From NCBI GenBank assembly GCA_030156535.1, contig JASGMJ010000024.1, positions 1 through 64,000 of the forward strand: a DNA stretch of 64,000 nucleotides, given 5' to 3'. How positions within the stretch are numbered: the first letter of the stretch is position 1; the number at the start of each line of letters is the position of its first letter. This document shows, in pieces, positions 34,082 to 42,881 of the stretch. The notes under the pieces are model-generated. The model searched no databases and was not told where the DNA came from. It saw nothing but the letters and a program-made list of their open reading frames with translations. Origin of the DNA: Candidatus Sumerlaeota bacterium (GTDB lineage Bacteria; Sumerlaeota; Sumerlaeia; SLMS01; JAHLLQ01). The position numbers and the translations under genes were made by a program.

Positions 34082-35725
34082 CTAGCGTGCCCCGAGAAGG
34101 GCGCGGTACTCGTCCTCGAAGTAGCGCAGCGTGGAGAGCACGGGGTTTGGCGCCGTCTGGCCAAGGCCGCACAGCGATGCCTTCTGCATTGCGAGGCAGA
34201 CCCGCTTCATCGTGTCCACGTCCGCCCACGTTCCCTTGCCGCTCTGGATTTTTTCGAGCAACAGGCACATCTGTTTGCCGCCAATGCGGCACGGCGCGCA
34301 CTTGCCGCACGACTCCTCGACGCAGAAGTCCGTGTAGAACTTCACGATGTCGATCATGCTGTCGCTCTCGTCCATGACGATCATGCCGCCCGATCCCATG
34401 ATCGAGCCGAGTTCCTGGAGACCCTCGTAACTGACCGGCGTGTCGAGCAGCTCCGACGGAATCACGCCGCCCGAGGGGCCGCCCGTCTGCACCGCCTTGA
34501 TGCGATGCCCCGCGGGAACGCCGCCGCAAATGTCGACGACGATCTCGCGCAGTGTCGTTCCCATTGGGATTTCAACGAGCCCCGAGTGCCGCACCTTGCC
34601 CGTCACGGCGAAGACCTTCGTGCCGAAGGACTTGCCGCTCCCCCACTGCGCGAACCACTCTCCGCCGCGCACGATAATGGGCGCGACGTTCGCAAACGTC
34701 TCGACGTTGTTGATGTTCGTTGGATTGCCCCACAGCCCCGATTGCGCGGGAAAGGGCGGGCGGGGACGCGGCGTGCCGCGCTTCCCCTCGATCGAGTGCA
34801 TCAGTGCGGTTTCCTCGCCGCAGACGAACGCGCCCGCGCCCAGCCGCACTTCCAGATCGCACGAGAACTCCGTCCCCAAAATGTTCTTGCCGATCAGGCC
34901 CATGCGCCGCGCCTGCCGCAACGCCGTCTCGATGCGATCGATGGCAAGCGGGTATTCCGCGCGAATGTACAAATAGCCCCTCGAGGTGCCCGTGGCAAAG
35001 CAGGCGATCAGCATGCCTTCGATCACGGTGTGCGGATCGCCTTCAAGGACGCTGCGGTCCATGTAGGCACCGGGATCGCCTTCGTCGGCGTTGCAGATCA
35101 TGTACTTTTCGGGGCCGTGCGCTTCGCGCAGAGACTTCCACTTCAGCCACGTAGGATAGCCCGCGCCTCCACGCCCGCGCAGGCCACTCGCTTTCATTTC
35201 TTCGAGCACGCCTTCCTCGCGGAGGTCGAAGAGCGCGCGCTTCAGTCCCTGATAACCGCCCCGGGCGATGGAGTCCTCGATCTTCGTCGGATCGATCAGG
35301 CCGCAGTTGCGCAGGACAATGCGCACCTGCTTGCCCTGGCGCGCGGCAAGGCCGTCGTCTTCGTAGCCAAGGGTCTCGATGCCGGGAATGGCCAGGCCGG
35401 GGATGGGGTTTCCGTTCACCACGTGCTCGGCCACGATGCGCTCGGCGGCTTCGGTGCCGACCTCGCTGTACATGGTGCGGGGCGCGCCCTGCACGTTCAC
35501 CTCGACGAGCGGCTCGGCGTAACACATGCCGACGCATCCGACGCGCTGCACGTCGATGTCGAGATCGCGGCGGCGCACTTCATCGACGATCGTCCGGTAC
35601 ACGGCTTCCGCGCCCGCGGCGATGCCGCAGGTGCTCGTGCCGACGCGGATCCAGCTTCGCTGGGCGCGCTGGGCGCGGTACTCGTCGCGCAGTTTGTCGA
35701 GTTCCTCGAAAGTCAGCTTGGCCAC
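34082..35725 (-). CDS. hndC: NuoF-like hydrogenase subunit (HndC/HydB), lacks C-terminal ferredoxin part
   Basis: A 547-residue flavoprotein that exchanges electrons with NAD(H). Residues 25-115 are a thioredoxin-like ferredoxin domain with C33, C64 and C68 visible. The NADH/FMN region has RGRGGAGYPTWLKW, YMICNADEGDPGAYMDR, ILGTEFSCDLEVRLGAGAFV and CGEETALMHSIEGKRG. A [4Fe-4S] site is formed by ESCGKCAPCR plus the Cys in SLCGLG. Many relatives continue with two more [4Fe-4S] motifs; this one stops at YRALLGAR soon after the cluster. The start is GTG 35725 with AGGAGG upstream, 3 bases after the NuoE-like gene. Confidence 0.93.
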   Translation of the reverse strand: MAKLTFEELDKLRDEYRAQRAQRSWIRVGTSTCGIAAGAEAVYRTIVDEVRRRDLDIDVQRVGCVGMCYAEPLVEVNVQGAPRTMYSEVGTEAAERIVAEHVVNGNPIPGLAIPGIETLGYEDDGLAARQGKQVRIVLRNCGLIDPTKIEDSIARGGYQGLKRALFDLREEGVLEEMKASGLRGRGGAGYPTWLKWKSLREAHGPEKYMICNADEGDPGAYMDRSVLEGDPHTVIEGMLIACFATGTSRGYLYIRAEYPLAIDRIETALRQARRMGLIGKNILGTEFSCDLEVRLGAGAFVCGEETALMHSIEGKRGTPRPRPPFPAQSGLWGNPTNINNVETFANVAPIIVRGGEWFAQWGSGKSFGTKVFAVTGKVRHSGLVEIPMGTTLREIVVDICGGVPAGHRIKAVQTGGPSGGVIPSELLDTPVSYEGLQELGSIMGSGGMIVMDESDSMIDIVKFYTDFCVEESCGKCAPCRIGGKQMCLLLEKIQSGKGTWADVDTMKRVCLAMQKASLCGLGQTAPNPVLSTLRYFEDEYRALLGAR

Positions 35726-35728
35726 GGG

Positions 35729-36202
35729 TCACTCCTCCTTGTGGCAACGATGGATCAGCCCCTCGATCGACGAGGGCTGAACCTTGCTCAACGTCTCGCC
35801 GTTCGCCACCACCACCGGCGCAAGGCCGCAGCAACCGACGCAGCGCACCGACTGCAGGTGGAATTCGCCGTCGGGCGTCGTCTCGCCCTCCGACACACCC
35901 AGGCGGCTCTTCAGCTCGTTGAGCAGCTCGGGCGCTCCCTTGAGATAGCACGCCGTGCCGAGGCAGACCGAGAGGTTGTTCCTTCCCGGAGGTTCCAGCT
36001 TGAAGTAGTTGTAGAACGTCACCACCTCGTAAATGCGCGCCAGGGGAACGTCCATCAACTGGGCGATCTGCAGCGACACGTTGCGCGGCACGTACCCATA
36101 GCGGTTCTGGATTTCGTGAAGCGCCATGATCAGGCTCCCGCGTTTGTTCCGCCACTTCTGCACGGTGCGGGAGATATCGGGGACCATCACTGCGTCGGGC
36201 AT
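35729..36202 (-). CDS. hndA: NuoE-like [2Fe-2S] hydrogenase subunit (HndA/HydC)
   Basis: A 157-residue thioredoxin-like [2Fe-2S] protein. A helical N-terminus (IMALHEIQNRYGYVPRNVSL) precedes the ferredoxin fold. Cluster ligands are C80 and C85 in SVCLGTACYLKG, and C121 with C125 in VRCVGCCGLAP. It relays electrons between the flavin subunit and the catalytic subunit. It is the first gene of the three-gene unit hndA-hndC-hndD. ATG 36202 follows GAGAGG at a short distance. Confidence 0.94.
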   Translation of the reverse strand: MPDAVMVPDISRTVQKWRNKRGSLIMALHEIQNRYGYVPRNVSLQIAQLMDVPLARIYEVVTFYNYFKLEPPGRNNLSVCLGTACYLKGAPELLNELKSRLGVSEGETTPDGEFHLQSVRCVGCCGLAPVVVANGETLSKVQPSSIEGLIHRCHKEE

Positions 36203-36256
36203 GTTGCCTCTCCTCTCGGTTGCATCCGGCGGCGCCGGATTCCGTTGCCTGTGCGG

Positions 36257-36865
36257 CTACTTGAATTCCGCGAATTTCTGACTTCGGATGATGTCGCCAT
36301 CCGACAAGGTGCCGTTGCTGGGATCGTAAGCGAGATCGCGGGCGAGATCGAGACGGTCGAGGTCCGGCCCGGCGGACGCCAGAATCCAGATGCCGAACGC
36401 CTCGCGCTTGGCCGCAATCACCGGAGGCGCCGAAGGCTGCATCACCTTCTCGAACTGATCAAGATTCGTGTAGAAGTACCGCGCGTAGTACGGCCGCCAA
36501 GCGGGAAGCGGCGTGTCGTCCGGGCTGACGAAAATGTCCTCGGCCAGCGTGCTCACATACGCCACCGGCGAAGTAACGGCGTGCCCCAGGAACTTGTGCG
36601 CCGCCGCACCCGACGGCGAAGCGTGGGGATCCTGGATCGTTCCGTCCGCGTTGAGAACACCGTAGAGCGGGTAGGTGTTGAAGTCCGTCGCGTAGGCCTC
36701 CGCCGCCAACGCCATCGTCCGCATGTCCGCCTGCGCGCGCGAAACCTTCGAACGCGTCTGCGCTTCGAGAAAGTTCGGCACCGCAATCGCCGCGAGCACC
36801 GCAATGATCGCGACAACGATCAGTAGTTCAATCAGTGTAAAGGCCCGGCTGTCCGCGTTCATCAT
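36257..36865 (-). CDS. Type IV pilin-like / pseudopilin protein
   Basis: A 202-residue protein. After a short leader (MMNADSRA) the class III signal FTLIELLIVVAIIAVLAAIA begins, with Glu at +5 of the mature form. A prepilin peptidase would cut before Phe. The globular part has PNFLEAQTRSKVSRAQADMR and ALAAEAYATDFNTYP, typical of GspG-like proteins in Planctomycete and related genomes. It ends YDPSNGTLSDGDIIRSQKF, as does the large exported protein at 18754. Two starts are possible, ATG 36865 or 36862. It lies 54 bases upstream of the hydrogenase genes on the same strand, perhaps by chance. Confidence 0.9.
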   Translation of the reverse strand: MMNADSRAFTLIELLIVVAIIAVLAAIAVPNFLEAQTRSKVSRAQADMRTMALAAEAYATDFNTYPLYGVLNADGTIQDPHASPSGAAAHKFLGHAVTSPVAYVSTLAEDIFVSPDDTPLPAWRPYYARYFYTNLDQFEKVMQPSAPPVIAAKREAFGIWILASAGPDLDRLDLARDLAYDPSNGTLSDGDIIRSQKFAEFK

Positions 36866-36900
36866 GGTGCCCACCCCCGGGACCGTGCTGCCGCCTTCCC

Positions 36901-37446
36901 TTATGCCTGATGCCCCCGCCGCCCCAATACGTGGCAAACCGGCAGGGCCAGAAGCCCGCCCATCGCCGCCGTCAGCAGTTGCATCGGTGCCACCACCAGC
37001 AGAAACGCCACCGGCAGCAAACCTCCAACCACCAGACCCGCGATCCACAACCCGATCACCGCCGTCTTCAGCGTCGCCGCCATCGCCAGCCCCAACGGCC
37101 GGCTTTCCATTCTCCGCAGAAGCGCCACAAACAGGGCGTTGCCCGCCCAGATCCCGGGCACCAGCAGCACCAACCCCGCCGAAACCGGAGTGCCAAACAG
37201 CGCGCCACCACCCACGGCAGCCACCGCCGGCAGAAGCACCAAAGGCAACGTCCCAAGCCATGAGCGCGACCGCCACGCCGCCAGCGCCAGCGCCCCGTTC
37301 ACCGCCGTGCCCACCACCGCCTGCGGGTGGCGCAGCAAGAGGGGAAGAACGATGGCGAACAGCGTCAGGGCGGCGAGTTCGACTCCCGCCGCCGGACGGG
37401 CGATTCCCCGCGATAGAGCGGTTCTGGAAAGTGCCGTTGCTTGCAT
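36901..37446 (-). CDS. Small polytopic membrane protein, resembles hydrogenase-associated ECF-like family
   Basis: A 181-residue hydrophobic protein with five or six transmembrane helices and no soluble domain. The pattern LLLRHPQAVVGTAVNGALAL, VPGIWAGNALFVALLR and a final MQLLTAAMGGLLALPVC resembles a family of about 170 residues found near [FeFe]-hydrogenases in clostridia-like genomes. That family is often labelled iron hydrogenase although it is a membrane protein with an ECF-transporter-like appearance. It precedes the pilin and hydrogenase genes by 35 bases and more, on the same strand. Function is unknown. The frame continues far upstream (to 41184), but that is the antisense of the mrp genes. 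Confidence 0.7.
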   Translation of the reverse strand: MQATALSRTALSRGIARPAAGVELAALTLFAIVLPLLLRHPQAVVGTAVNGALALAAWRSRSWLGTLPLVLLPAVAAVGGGALFGTPVSAGLVLLVPGIWAGNALFVALLRRMESRPLGLAMAATLKTAVIGLWIAGLVVGGLLPVAFLLVVAPMQLLTAAMGGLLALPVCHVLGRRGHQA

Positions 37447-38013
37447 GGAAGAGGGCCTCCTAAGATTCCGGAAACACCATATCGGACAAAGATTCGCTGT
37501 TTTGTCGTTTCTTGTGCCTCGCTCTGGCCGACGATGGCAAGAGAATCTTCCGCACGAAAAACTCTTCCGGCGCATCTTGACGCCGTTGCGGCCTGATGGG
37601 CGCGTCACCAACGCCGAAGCTTGTTGGGACCCTGCCGGGGCGAGGGGGGCGCTCCCTTGCCAAGCGGGCAGCAATGCCCCCTCCTTTCCTGCTTCGTTCA
37701 CCGTTTCACCGGCCGCAATGCCCCCGGAAGGATCCCCGCACAAACTTTTGTGTCTTAGAGCGGGAAACGTGGAAATTGGCGCATAAATCTTGCTCCCTTC
37801 GCGCGCTGGCCGGGACAAGAATCCCGTTGCCGTCAGAGGAAGTTCGGCTCCCCCTCCTGCGTGGCACTTCGCCCGGCAGGCCAACGTTTCTGTTCCCGTC
37901 TGCCGACCGTCGGGCAGTGCGGGTTGTGGGGGGTGCTCTTTCTTCGGCGGCGGCGTTCCACTGCCAGCCCAGTTCCTGTCTCGTACCAAAGGAAACGGAC
38001 CGACGACCCGACG
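37447..38013. other. Divergent intergenic region between the hydrogenase and mrp units
   Basis: About 570 bases without a supportable gene. It should hold promoters for both the minus-strand hydrogenase-side genes and the plus-strand mrp operon. I see no clear operator or riboswitch. Confidence 0.4.
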
Positions 38014-40989
38014 ATGTTGTTTCTTCTCTTCCTCCTTCTTCCCTTCGCCGGCGCCCTCCTCTCCCTTGTTCTCCCGCGCGAGCGTCTTCCTCTTTCGATG
38101 CCCCGCTGGCTCGCTCTCGGCTTCACGGGCGCGTGCCTCCTCCTGCTCGCATGGATGACGTTCGGCATGGCCGAGCGTCCCGCCGTCTTCGCGTCCTGGA
38201 TGCCGCAGGTGGGCCTGAACTTTTCGATCTGGCTCGACGGCCCGGCCCTCTTCTTCGCCTGGCTCGTCGTCGGAATCGCCTTCCTCATCTTCCACTACTC
38301 GGGCCATTACATGGACCCGAACGATTCGCCGTGGCGGTTTTACGCCACCATGCTCTTCTTCATGGGCTCGATGGTCGGCGTCGTCGTCTCGAAGAACGCG
38401 CTCCTCATGTTCATGTTCTGGGAGCTGACTTCCATCTCCTCGTTCATCCTGATCGGGCACTGGCACGAGAAGGCCAGCGCGCGGGCCGGTGCGCTGCGTG
38501 CGCTGATCGTGACGGCGAGCGGCGGCCTGTGCCTGCTCGCGGGCCTGGCCGCGCTGGTCTGGATGGCAAAGAGCGCCGGACTCGATCCCGCGATGGTGCT
38601 GGAGTGGGACCAACTCTGGGCCAACCGCGAGGTGTACCTCGCGCATCCGGCCGCGGGCGTGGCCCTCGTCCTGCTCCTCCTCGGCGCCTTCACCAAGAGC
38701 GCACAGTTCCCCTTCCAGTTCTGGCTCCCCGGCGCGATGGAGGCCCCCACGCCCGTCAGCGCCTTCCTGCATGCCGCCACAATGGTGAAAGCGGGCATCT
38801 ACCTGCTCGGCCGTCTCTACCCCATGTACTCGGATGCAGGCATGTGGCTGTGGCTCGTCGGCGGGACGGGCGTCATCACGATGTGCATCGGCGGCTTCAT
38901 GGCGATGTGCGCACGCGACATCAAGCAACTGCTGGCGCACTCCACGGTCAGCCAGCTTGGCCTGCTGACGGCGTACTACGGTTTCGGCGCACATCGCGTC
39001 GGCGGCGAGCACCTGCTCCCGCTCGACCTCCTGCTCGTCCTCAGCCACGCGCTCTTCAAGGGCGCCCTGTTCATGCTCTGCGGCGTGATCGACCACGGAT
39101 GCCACACGCGTGACTGGACGCGCCTCGGCGGCCTGCGGCGCACCATGCCGCGCACGTTCGTCCTGATGGCAATCGGGTGCGCGTCGATGGCGGGCGTGCC
39201 GCTGACCTTCGGGTTCGTCGCCAAGGAACTGTTCCTGAAAGCCTCGCTCTCGTTGCACGCCGAGTCGGCACTGCTGACGTGGGGGCTGCCCGCGCTGGCG
39301 ATCTTCGCCAGCCTCTTCACCGTGGCCTACTGCCTTCGCATCGTCGTTTCCCCATTCTTCGGCGCGCCGCGCGACCCCGAAATCCATCCGCACGAAGGGG
39401 GCATCGGGCTCCTGGCCGCGCCCGCCATCATGATCGCGTTGTGCCTGGCCGCGGGCTTGTACGTTCCGATTCTCGAGAAGCCGCTCGCCGCGCTGACCAA
39501 CGCGGAGTTCTACGGCACGCACAGCCACTTCACCGTCGCCTTCTTTCATGGTGCGGACAAGTTGCTCGCAATTGCCGTGTTCCTGTTCGCCGTGGGAGCG
39601 GGGGTTTTCCTGGCAGGCGGACGCATCCTGAAAGCCTACGAGAACGCGGGAAGCCCCATGATCTTCCGCTCGGCCTACGAGGCATTGTTCGACCGCGCGA
39701 TTCCCGCCTTTGCGGCGTGGCTGGCGCGCACGACACAGGTCGCGTCGCTCTCCACGAATCTGATGCGCACACTGCTGGCGGCGTTCGGGCTTGTGATCGC
39801 CGCGATGATCTCGTCGGGCTTTGCTCTCCCCAACATCGACTTCGAGCATATCCCGCTCGTCGGCGTGGCGCTCAGCCTGCTGATGACCGCGTGCCTGTGG
39901 CTGGTGGCGACGCATCGGATTGCCTTGGTGCGATTGATCGCCATGGCGCCGATCGGGTTGTTCGTGACGCTGCTGTTCCTGATCTTCAAGGCACCGGACC
40001 TCGCGCTGACACAGATCCTCGTCGAAGTCGCGATGCTGATCGTCCTGCTGCTCCTGCTGTTCCATCTGCCCCAGCGCCTCATGCCGCCGCCTCGTCCCTT
40101 CGGCCGATTCGGCAAGTCCATGCGCCTGATTCTCTCTGTGACGGGCGGGCTGCTGATGGCCGTTCTTTCGCACGCCGGCTTTGCCAGCACCTTCAAGAAC
40201 ATCCCCACGTTCCAGGGCGAGCCGACCGTGTCGGAGTACTACATCCAGAACTCCAAGCACGCCCGGTACGAGACCGCCGCCGAAGCCGAGGCCGCGGGCT
40301 ATCCCGCCTTCGCGCCCTATCATCACTCCGGCGGCGGCAACAACGTGGTGAACGTGATCCTGGTGGACTTCCGAGGCATCGACACGATGGGCGAAGTCAC
40401 GGTGCTCGGCATCGCGGGACTCGGCGTGCTGTGCCTGTTCACGCTGAAGCGCAAGCACGTGCGCACGCCCGAGCAAAAGGCCGCCGCGCTGCTCGACGTG
40501 ATGCGCGTCAACGAGCGCTACGACGAGGGCGCCGTTGTTGCCCCGATGCCGTTCTTCGCACGGCGCATGTGGCCCTCGCCGTCGCTCATCATGTCCGAGA
40601 TGGCGCGAGTTGGGCCGCCGCTGATGCTCGTGTTCGCGGTGGTGCTCTTTCTGAAGGGGCACGGCGAGCCGGGCGGCGGGTTCATCGCGGGCCTGATGGC
40701 CAGTGCCGCACTCGCCACGGTCTTCATCTCCTTCCGCCGCTCGCAGATCATGCCGATGCATGATTTCAAGTACCGCTCGCTGCTCCCCATCGGCCTCGTC
40801 TTCGCGGTGGGTACGGGCCTCGCCGCAGTGCTCTTCGGGCAACCCTTCCTCGCCTCCGTGCATGGCTACGTGGGCTTGTCCGCACTCGGCAAGGTGGAGC
40901 TTGCCTCCGCGATGGTGTTCGACCTCGGCGTGTTCCTCGTCGTCGTCGGCACGACGCTGATGATCATCGAACGGTTGGGGAGGGACTGA
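38014..40989 (+). CDS. mrpA: Mrp Na+/H+ antiporter subunit A fused to B
   Basis: A 991-residue integral membrane protein. Residues 1 to about 760 are MrpA (NuoL-like), with FWELTSISSFILIGHW, FTKSAQFPFQFWLPGAMEAP and LGLLTAYYGFG. A further membrane region follows. The last 150 residues (from about 850) are MrpB-like, starting LIMSEMARVGPPLMLVFAVV and GHGEPGGGFIAGLMAS. The fused A-B form is known in several bacteria. The complex exports Na+ in exchange for H+. ATG 38014 is the start that gives the usual MrpA N-terminus (LFLLFLLLPFAGALLS), but its ribosome binding site is poor. Confidence 0.94.
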   Translation: MLFLLFLLLPFAGALLSLVLPRERLPLSMPRWLALGFTGACLLLLAWMTFGMAERPAVFASWMPQVGLNFSIWLDGPALFFAWLVVGIAFLIFHYSGHYMDPNDSPWRFYATMLFFMGSMVGVVVSKNALLMFMFWELTSISSFILIGHWHEKASARAGALRALIVTASGGLCLLAGLAALVWMAKSAGLDPAMVLEWDQLWANREVYLAHPAAGVALVLLLLGAFTKSAQFPFQFWLPGAMEAPTPVSAFLHAATMVKAGIYLLGRLYPMYSDAGMWLWLVGGTGVITMCIGGFMAMCARDIKQLLAHSTVSQLGLLTAYYGFGAHRVGGEHLLPLDLLLVLSHALFKGALFMLCGVIDHGCHTRDWTRLGGLRRTMPRTFVLMAIGCASMAGVPLTFGFVAKELFLKASLSLHAESALLTWGLPALAIFASLFTVAYCLRIVVSPFFGAPRDPEIHPHEGGIGLLAAPAIMIALCLAAGLYVPILEKPLAALTNAEFYGTHSHFTVAFFHGADKLLAIAVFLFAVGAGVFLAGGRILKAYENAGSPMIFRSAYEALFDRAIPAFAAWLARTTQVASLSTNLMRTLLAAFGLVIAAMISSGFALPNIDFEHIPLVGVALSLLMTACLWLVATHRIALVRLIAMAPIGLFVTLLFLIFKAPDLALTQILVEVAMLIVLLLLLFHLPQRLMPPPRPFGRFGKSMRLILSVTGGLLMAVLSHAGFASTFKNIPTFQGEPTVSEYYIQNSKHARYETAAEAEAAGYPAFAPYHHSGGGNNVVNVILVDFRGIDTMGEVTVLGIAGLGVLCLFTLKRKHVRTPEQKAAALLDVMRVNERYDEGAVVAPMPFFARRMWPSPSLIMSEMARVGPPLMLVFAVVLFLKGHGEPGGGFIAGLMASAALATVFISFRRSQIMPMHDFKYRSLLPIGLVFAVGTGLAAVLFGQPFLASVHGYVGLSALGKVELASAMVFDLGVFLVVVGTTLMIIERLGRD

Positions 40990-40992
40990 CGC

Positions 40993-41349
40993 ATGGCATT
41001 TCTCACGTCCTTCATTGTCTTCCTGCTCTTTGCCTCGGGCCTGTATCTCATCATGCAACGCAACCTCTTCGAGGTTCTGCTCGGGACGAACCTTCTTTCG
41101 CACGGCACGAACCTGTTTCTCATCTCGATGAGTGGCTGGCATCCCGACACGCTGCCGCCGATTCTCGTCGAGGCGTTCGGCCATGATCCGTCGCCCTACG
41201 TCGATCCGGTCCCGCAGGCCCTGATTCTCACGGCCATCGTGATCTCCTTTGGCGTCACGGCCTTCCTCGTGGTGCTGATGATGCGCGGCGTCGAAGAGAC
41301 CGGAACGCTCGAAGCCGGCGAACTCGCCGCCGGAGAGGACGAGGAATGA
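40993..41349 (+). CDS. mrpC: Mrp antiporter subunit C (NuoK-like)
   Basis: A 118-residue membrane protein with three helices (2-22, 29-47 and 75-97). It has GLYLIMQRNLFEVLLGTNLL, SHGTNLFLI and DPVPQALILTAIVISFGVTA, which are standard for MrpC. The C-terminus is acidic (EAGELAAGEDEE). It starts three bases after mrpA and overlaps mrpD by four bases. Confidence 0.95.
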   Translation: MAFLTSFIVFLLFASGLYLIMQRNLFEVLLGTNLLSHGTNLFLISMSGWHPDTLPPILVEAFGHDPSPYVDPVPQALILTAIVISFGVTAFLVVLMMRGVEETGTLEAGELAAGEDEE

Positions 41350-42881
41350 GCAACAGTGTCCTGCTGCCCATCCTGATCCCCCTGATCGGGGCGATCATTT
41401 GCCTGTTCTTCCGCGGATCGCTGAAGGTTCAGCGCATCGTCTCCGGCGCCGTGGCCACAGCGATGCCTTTCGTGGCTTTCGCGCTCCTGCTCACGGTGCG
41501 CGAGCACGGCGTGATGGTGCTGCGCTCGGGCGCGTGGCCCGGGCCGTTCGGCATCGTCTTCGCCCTCGACCAGTTCGGCGCGATCATGCTCGTGCTCTCC
41601 GGCATCGTGCAGGCCGCCGCGTGGTGGTTCCTCGCCGCGGGCGCGCTCGACCGCGAACGCGAAACCTTTCTCCTCCATCCGCTCTTCCTCTTCCTGTGCA
41701 CCGGCGTGAACTGGGCCTTCAGCACCGGCGACCTCTTCAACCTCTTCGTCAGCTTCGAGATCATCCTGCTCGCAAGCTACGCCCTCATCAGCCACGGCAA
41801 CGAGCGCACCCAGATCCGCGAGTCGCTCAAGTACGTGATTCTCAACCTCGTCGCCAGCACGCTGTTCCTCGTCGCCGCGGGATTCACCTACGGCATGTTC
41901 GGTTCGCTGAACCTCGCGGAGCTCGCCGTGCGTTTTGCCCAGCTGGGCTACCCGCCCGAAACGCGCGTGCTCGGCACGCTCTTCCTCTTCGTCTTCGGCA
42001 TGAAGGCCGCCCTCTACCCGATGTTCTACTGGCTCCCCGACGCCTACCCCAAGGCGCCGCGCGGCATCTCGGCCTACTTCGCCGGCATCCTCACGAAGGT
42101 CGGCGTCTACTGTCTCTACCGCGTTTTCACGCTGTTGTTCCGCGACGAGGGCGCGTTCGCCTCCTGGTTCCAGCCGATCATTCTCGCCATCGGCGGATTG
42201 ACGATGATCGTCGGCGTGATGGGTGCACTGAGCCAGTTCAGCTTCCGGCGCATCCTTTCATTCCACATCATCAGCCAGATCGGCTACATGATCTTCGGCC
42301 TCGGCATCTTCACGCCATTGGCGATTGCGGCGGGCATCTTCTACATCATCCACCACATCATCGTGAAGGCCGCGCTGTTCCTGGTGGGCGACGCCGTGGA
42401 AGTGAACGAAGGGAGTCAGTCGCTGAGGAAAGTGGCGGGACTGGTGAAGCTCTCGCCCGCGCTCTCGGTCTTCTTCCTGCTCGCCGCGTTCTCGCTCGCC
42501 GGCATTCCGCCGCTCAGCGGATTTTACGGCAAGTACGGCCTCGCCGTGGAGGGCTACGTCGAGGGCCATGCGTTCTACGTCGCCGTCTCGCTGCTGACGA
42601 GCCTGTTCACCATTGCCAGCATGGCCAAAATCTGGCGGTATTCCTTCTGGGGTGAACGCCCCGAGGGAGCAGCGAAGAAGCTCTCGAACACCGGCGTTGT
42701 CGCGGCGACGGGCGGGCTCGTGGCCGTCTCCGTCGTCGTCGCCCTTGCCAGCGCCTGGATCATGGGCGTTTCGACGGATGCCGCCAATCAACTGCTCGAC
42801 CGCACGGAGTACGTCGATGCCGTGCTGGGCACACGCGGCGTCGAGGCACTGCAACTTGCCATGAAGGAGCCCGTCGAATGA
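41346..42881 (+). CDS. mrpD: Mrp antiporter subunit D (NuoN/M-like)
   Basis: A 511-residue membrane protein with about 14 helices. Typical segments are FNLFVSFEIILLASYALISH, FGMKAALYPMFYWLPDAYPK, APRGISAYFAGILTKVGVY and SFRRILSFHIISQIGYM, including the conserved Glu and Lys of the proton path. Start and stop overlap mrpC and mrpE (ATGA), so the operon is tightly coupled. Confidence 0.95.
   Translation: MSNSVLLPILIPLIGAIICLFFRGSLKVQRIVSGAVATAMPFVAFALLLTVREHGVMVLRSGAWPGPFGIVFALDQFGAIMLVLSGIVQAAAWWFLAAGALDRERETFLLHPLFLFLCTGVNWAFSTGDLFNLFVSFEIILLASYALISHGNERTQIRESLKYVILNLVASTLFLVAAGFTYGMFGSLNLAELAVRFAQLGYPPETRVLGTLFLFVFGMKAALYPMFYWLPDAYPKAPRGISAYFAGILTKVGVYCLYRVFTLLFRDEGAFASWFQPIILAIGGLTMIVGVMGALSQFSFRRILSFHIISQIGYMIFGLGIFTPLAIAAGIFYIIHHIIVKAALFLVGDAVEVNEGSQSLRKVAGLVKLSPALSVFFLLAAFSLAGIPPLSGFYGKYGLAVEGYVEGHAFYVAVSLLTSLFTIASMAKIWRYSFWGERPEGAAKKLSNTGVVAATGGLVAVSVVVALASAWIMGVSTDAANQLLDRTEYVDAVLGTRGVEALQLAMKEPVE

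Noticed and set aside
34014..34529. Upstream extension of the hydrogenase catalytic subunit to 34529
   Set aside because: The extension is antisense-like Arg/Gly-rich sequence inside the NuoF-like gene in another frame. ATG 34013 has a good ribosome binding site and starts at the [2Fe-2S] domain.
37447..41184. Minus-strand frame of over 1200 codons across the mrp operon
   Set aside because: Its product is His/Glu/Arg-rich low-complexity sequence antisense to mrpABC. Only the part from 37446 down to 36901 encodes a plausible membrane protein.
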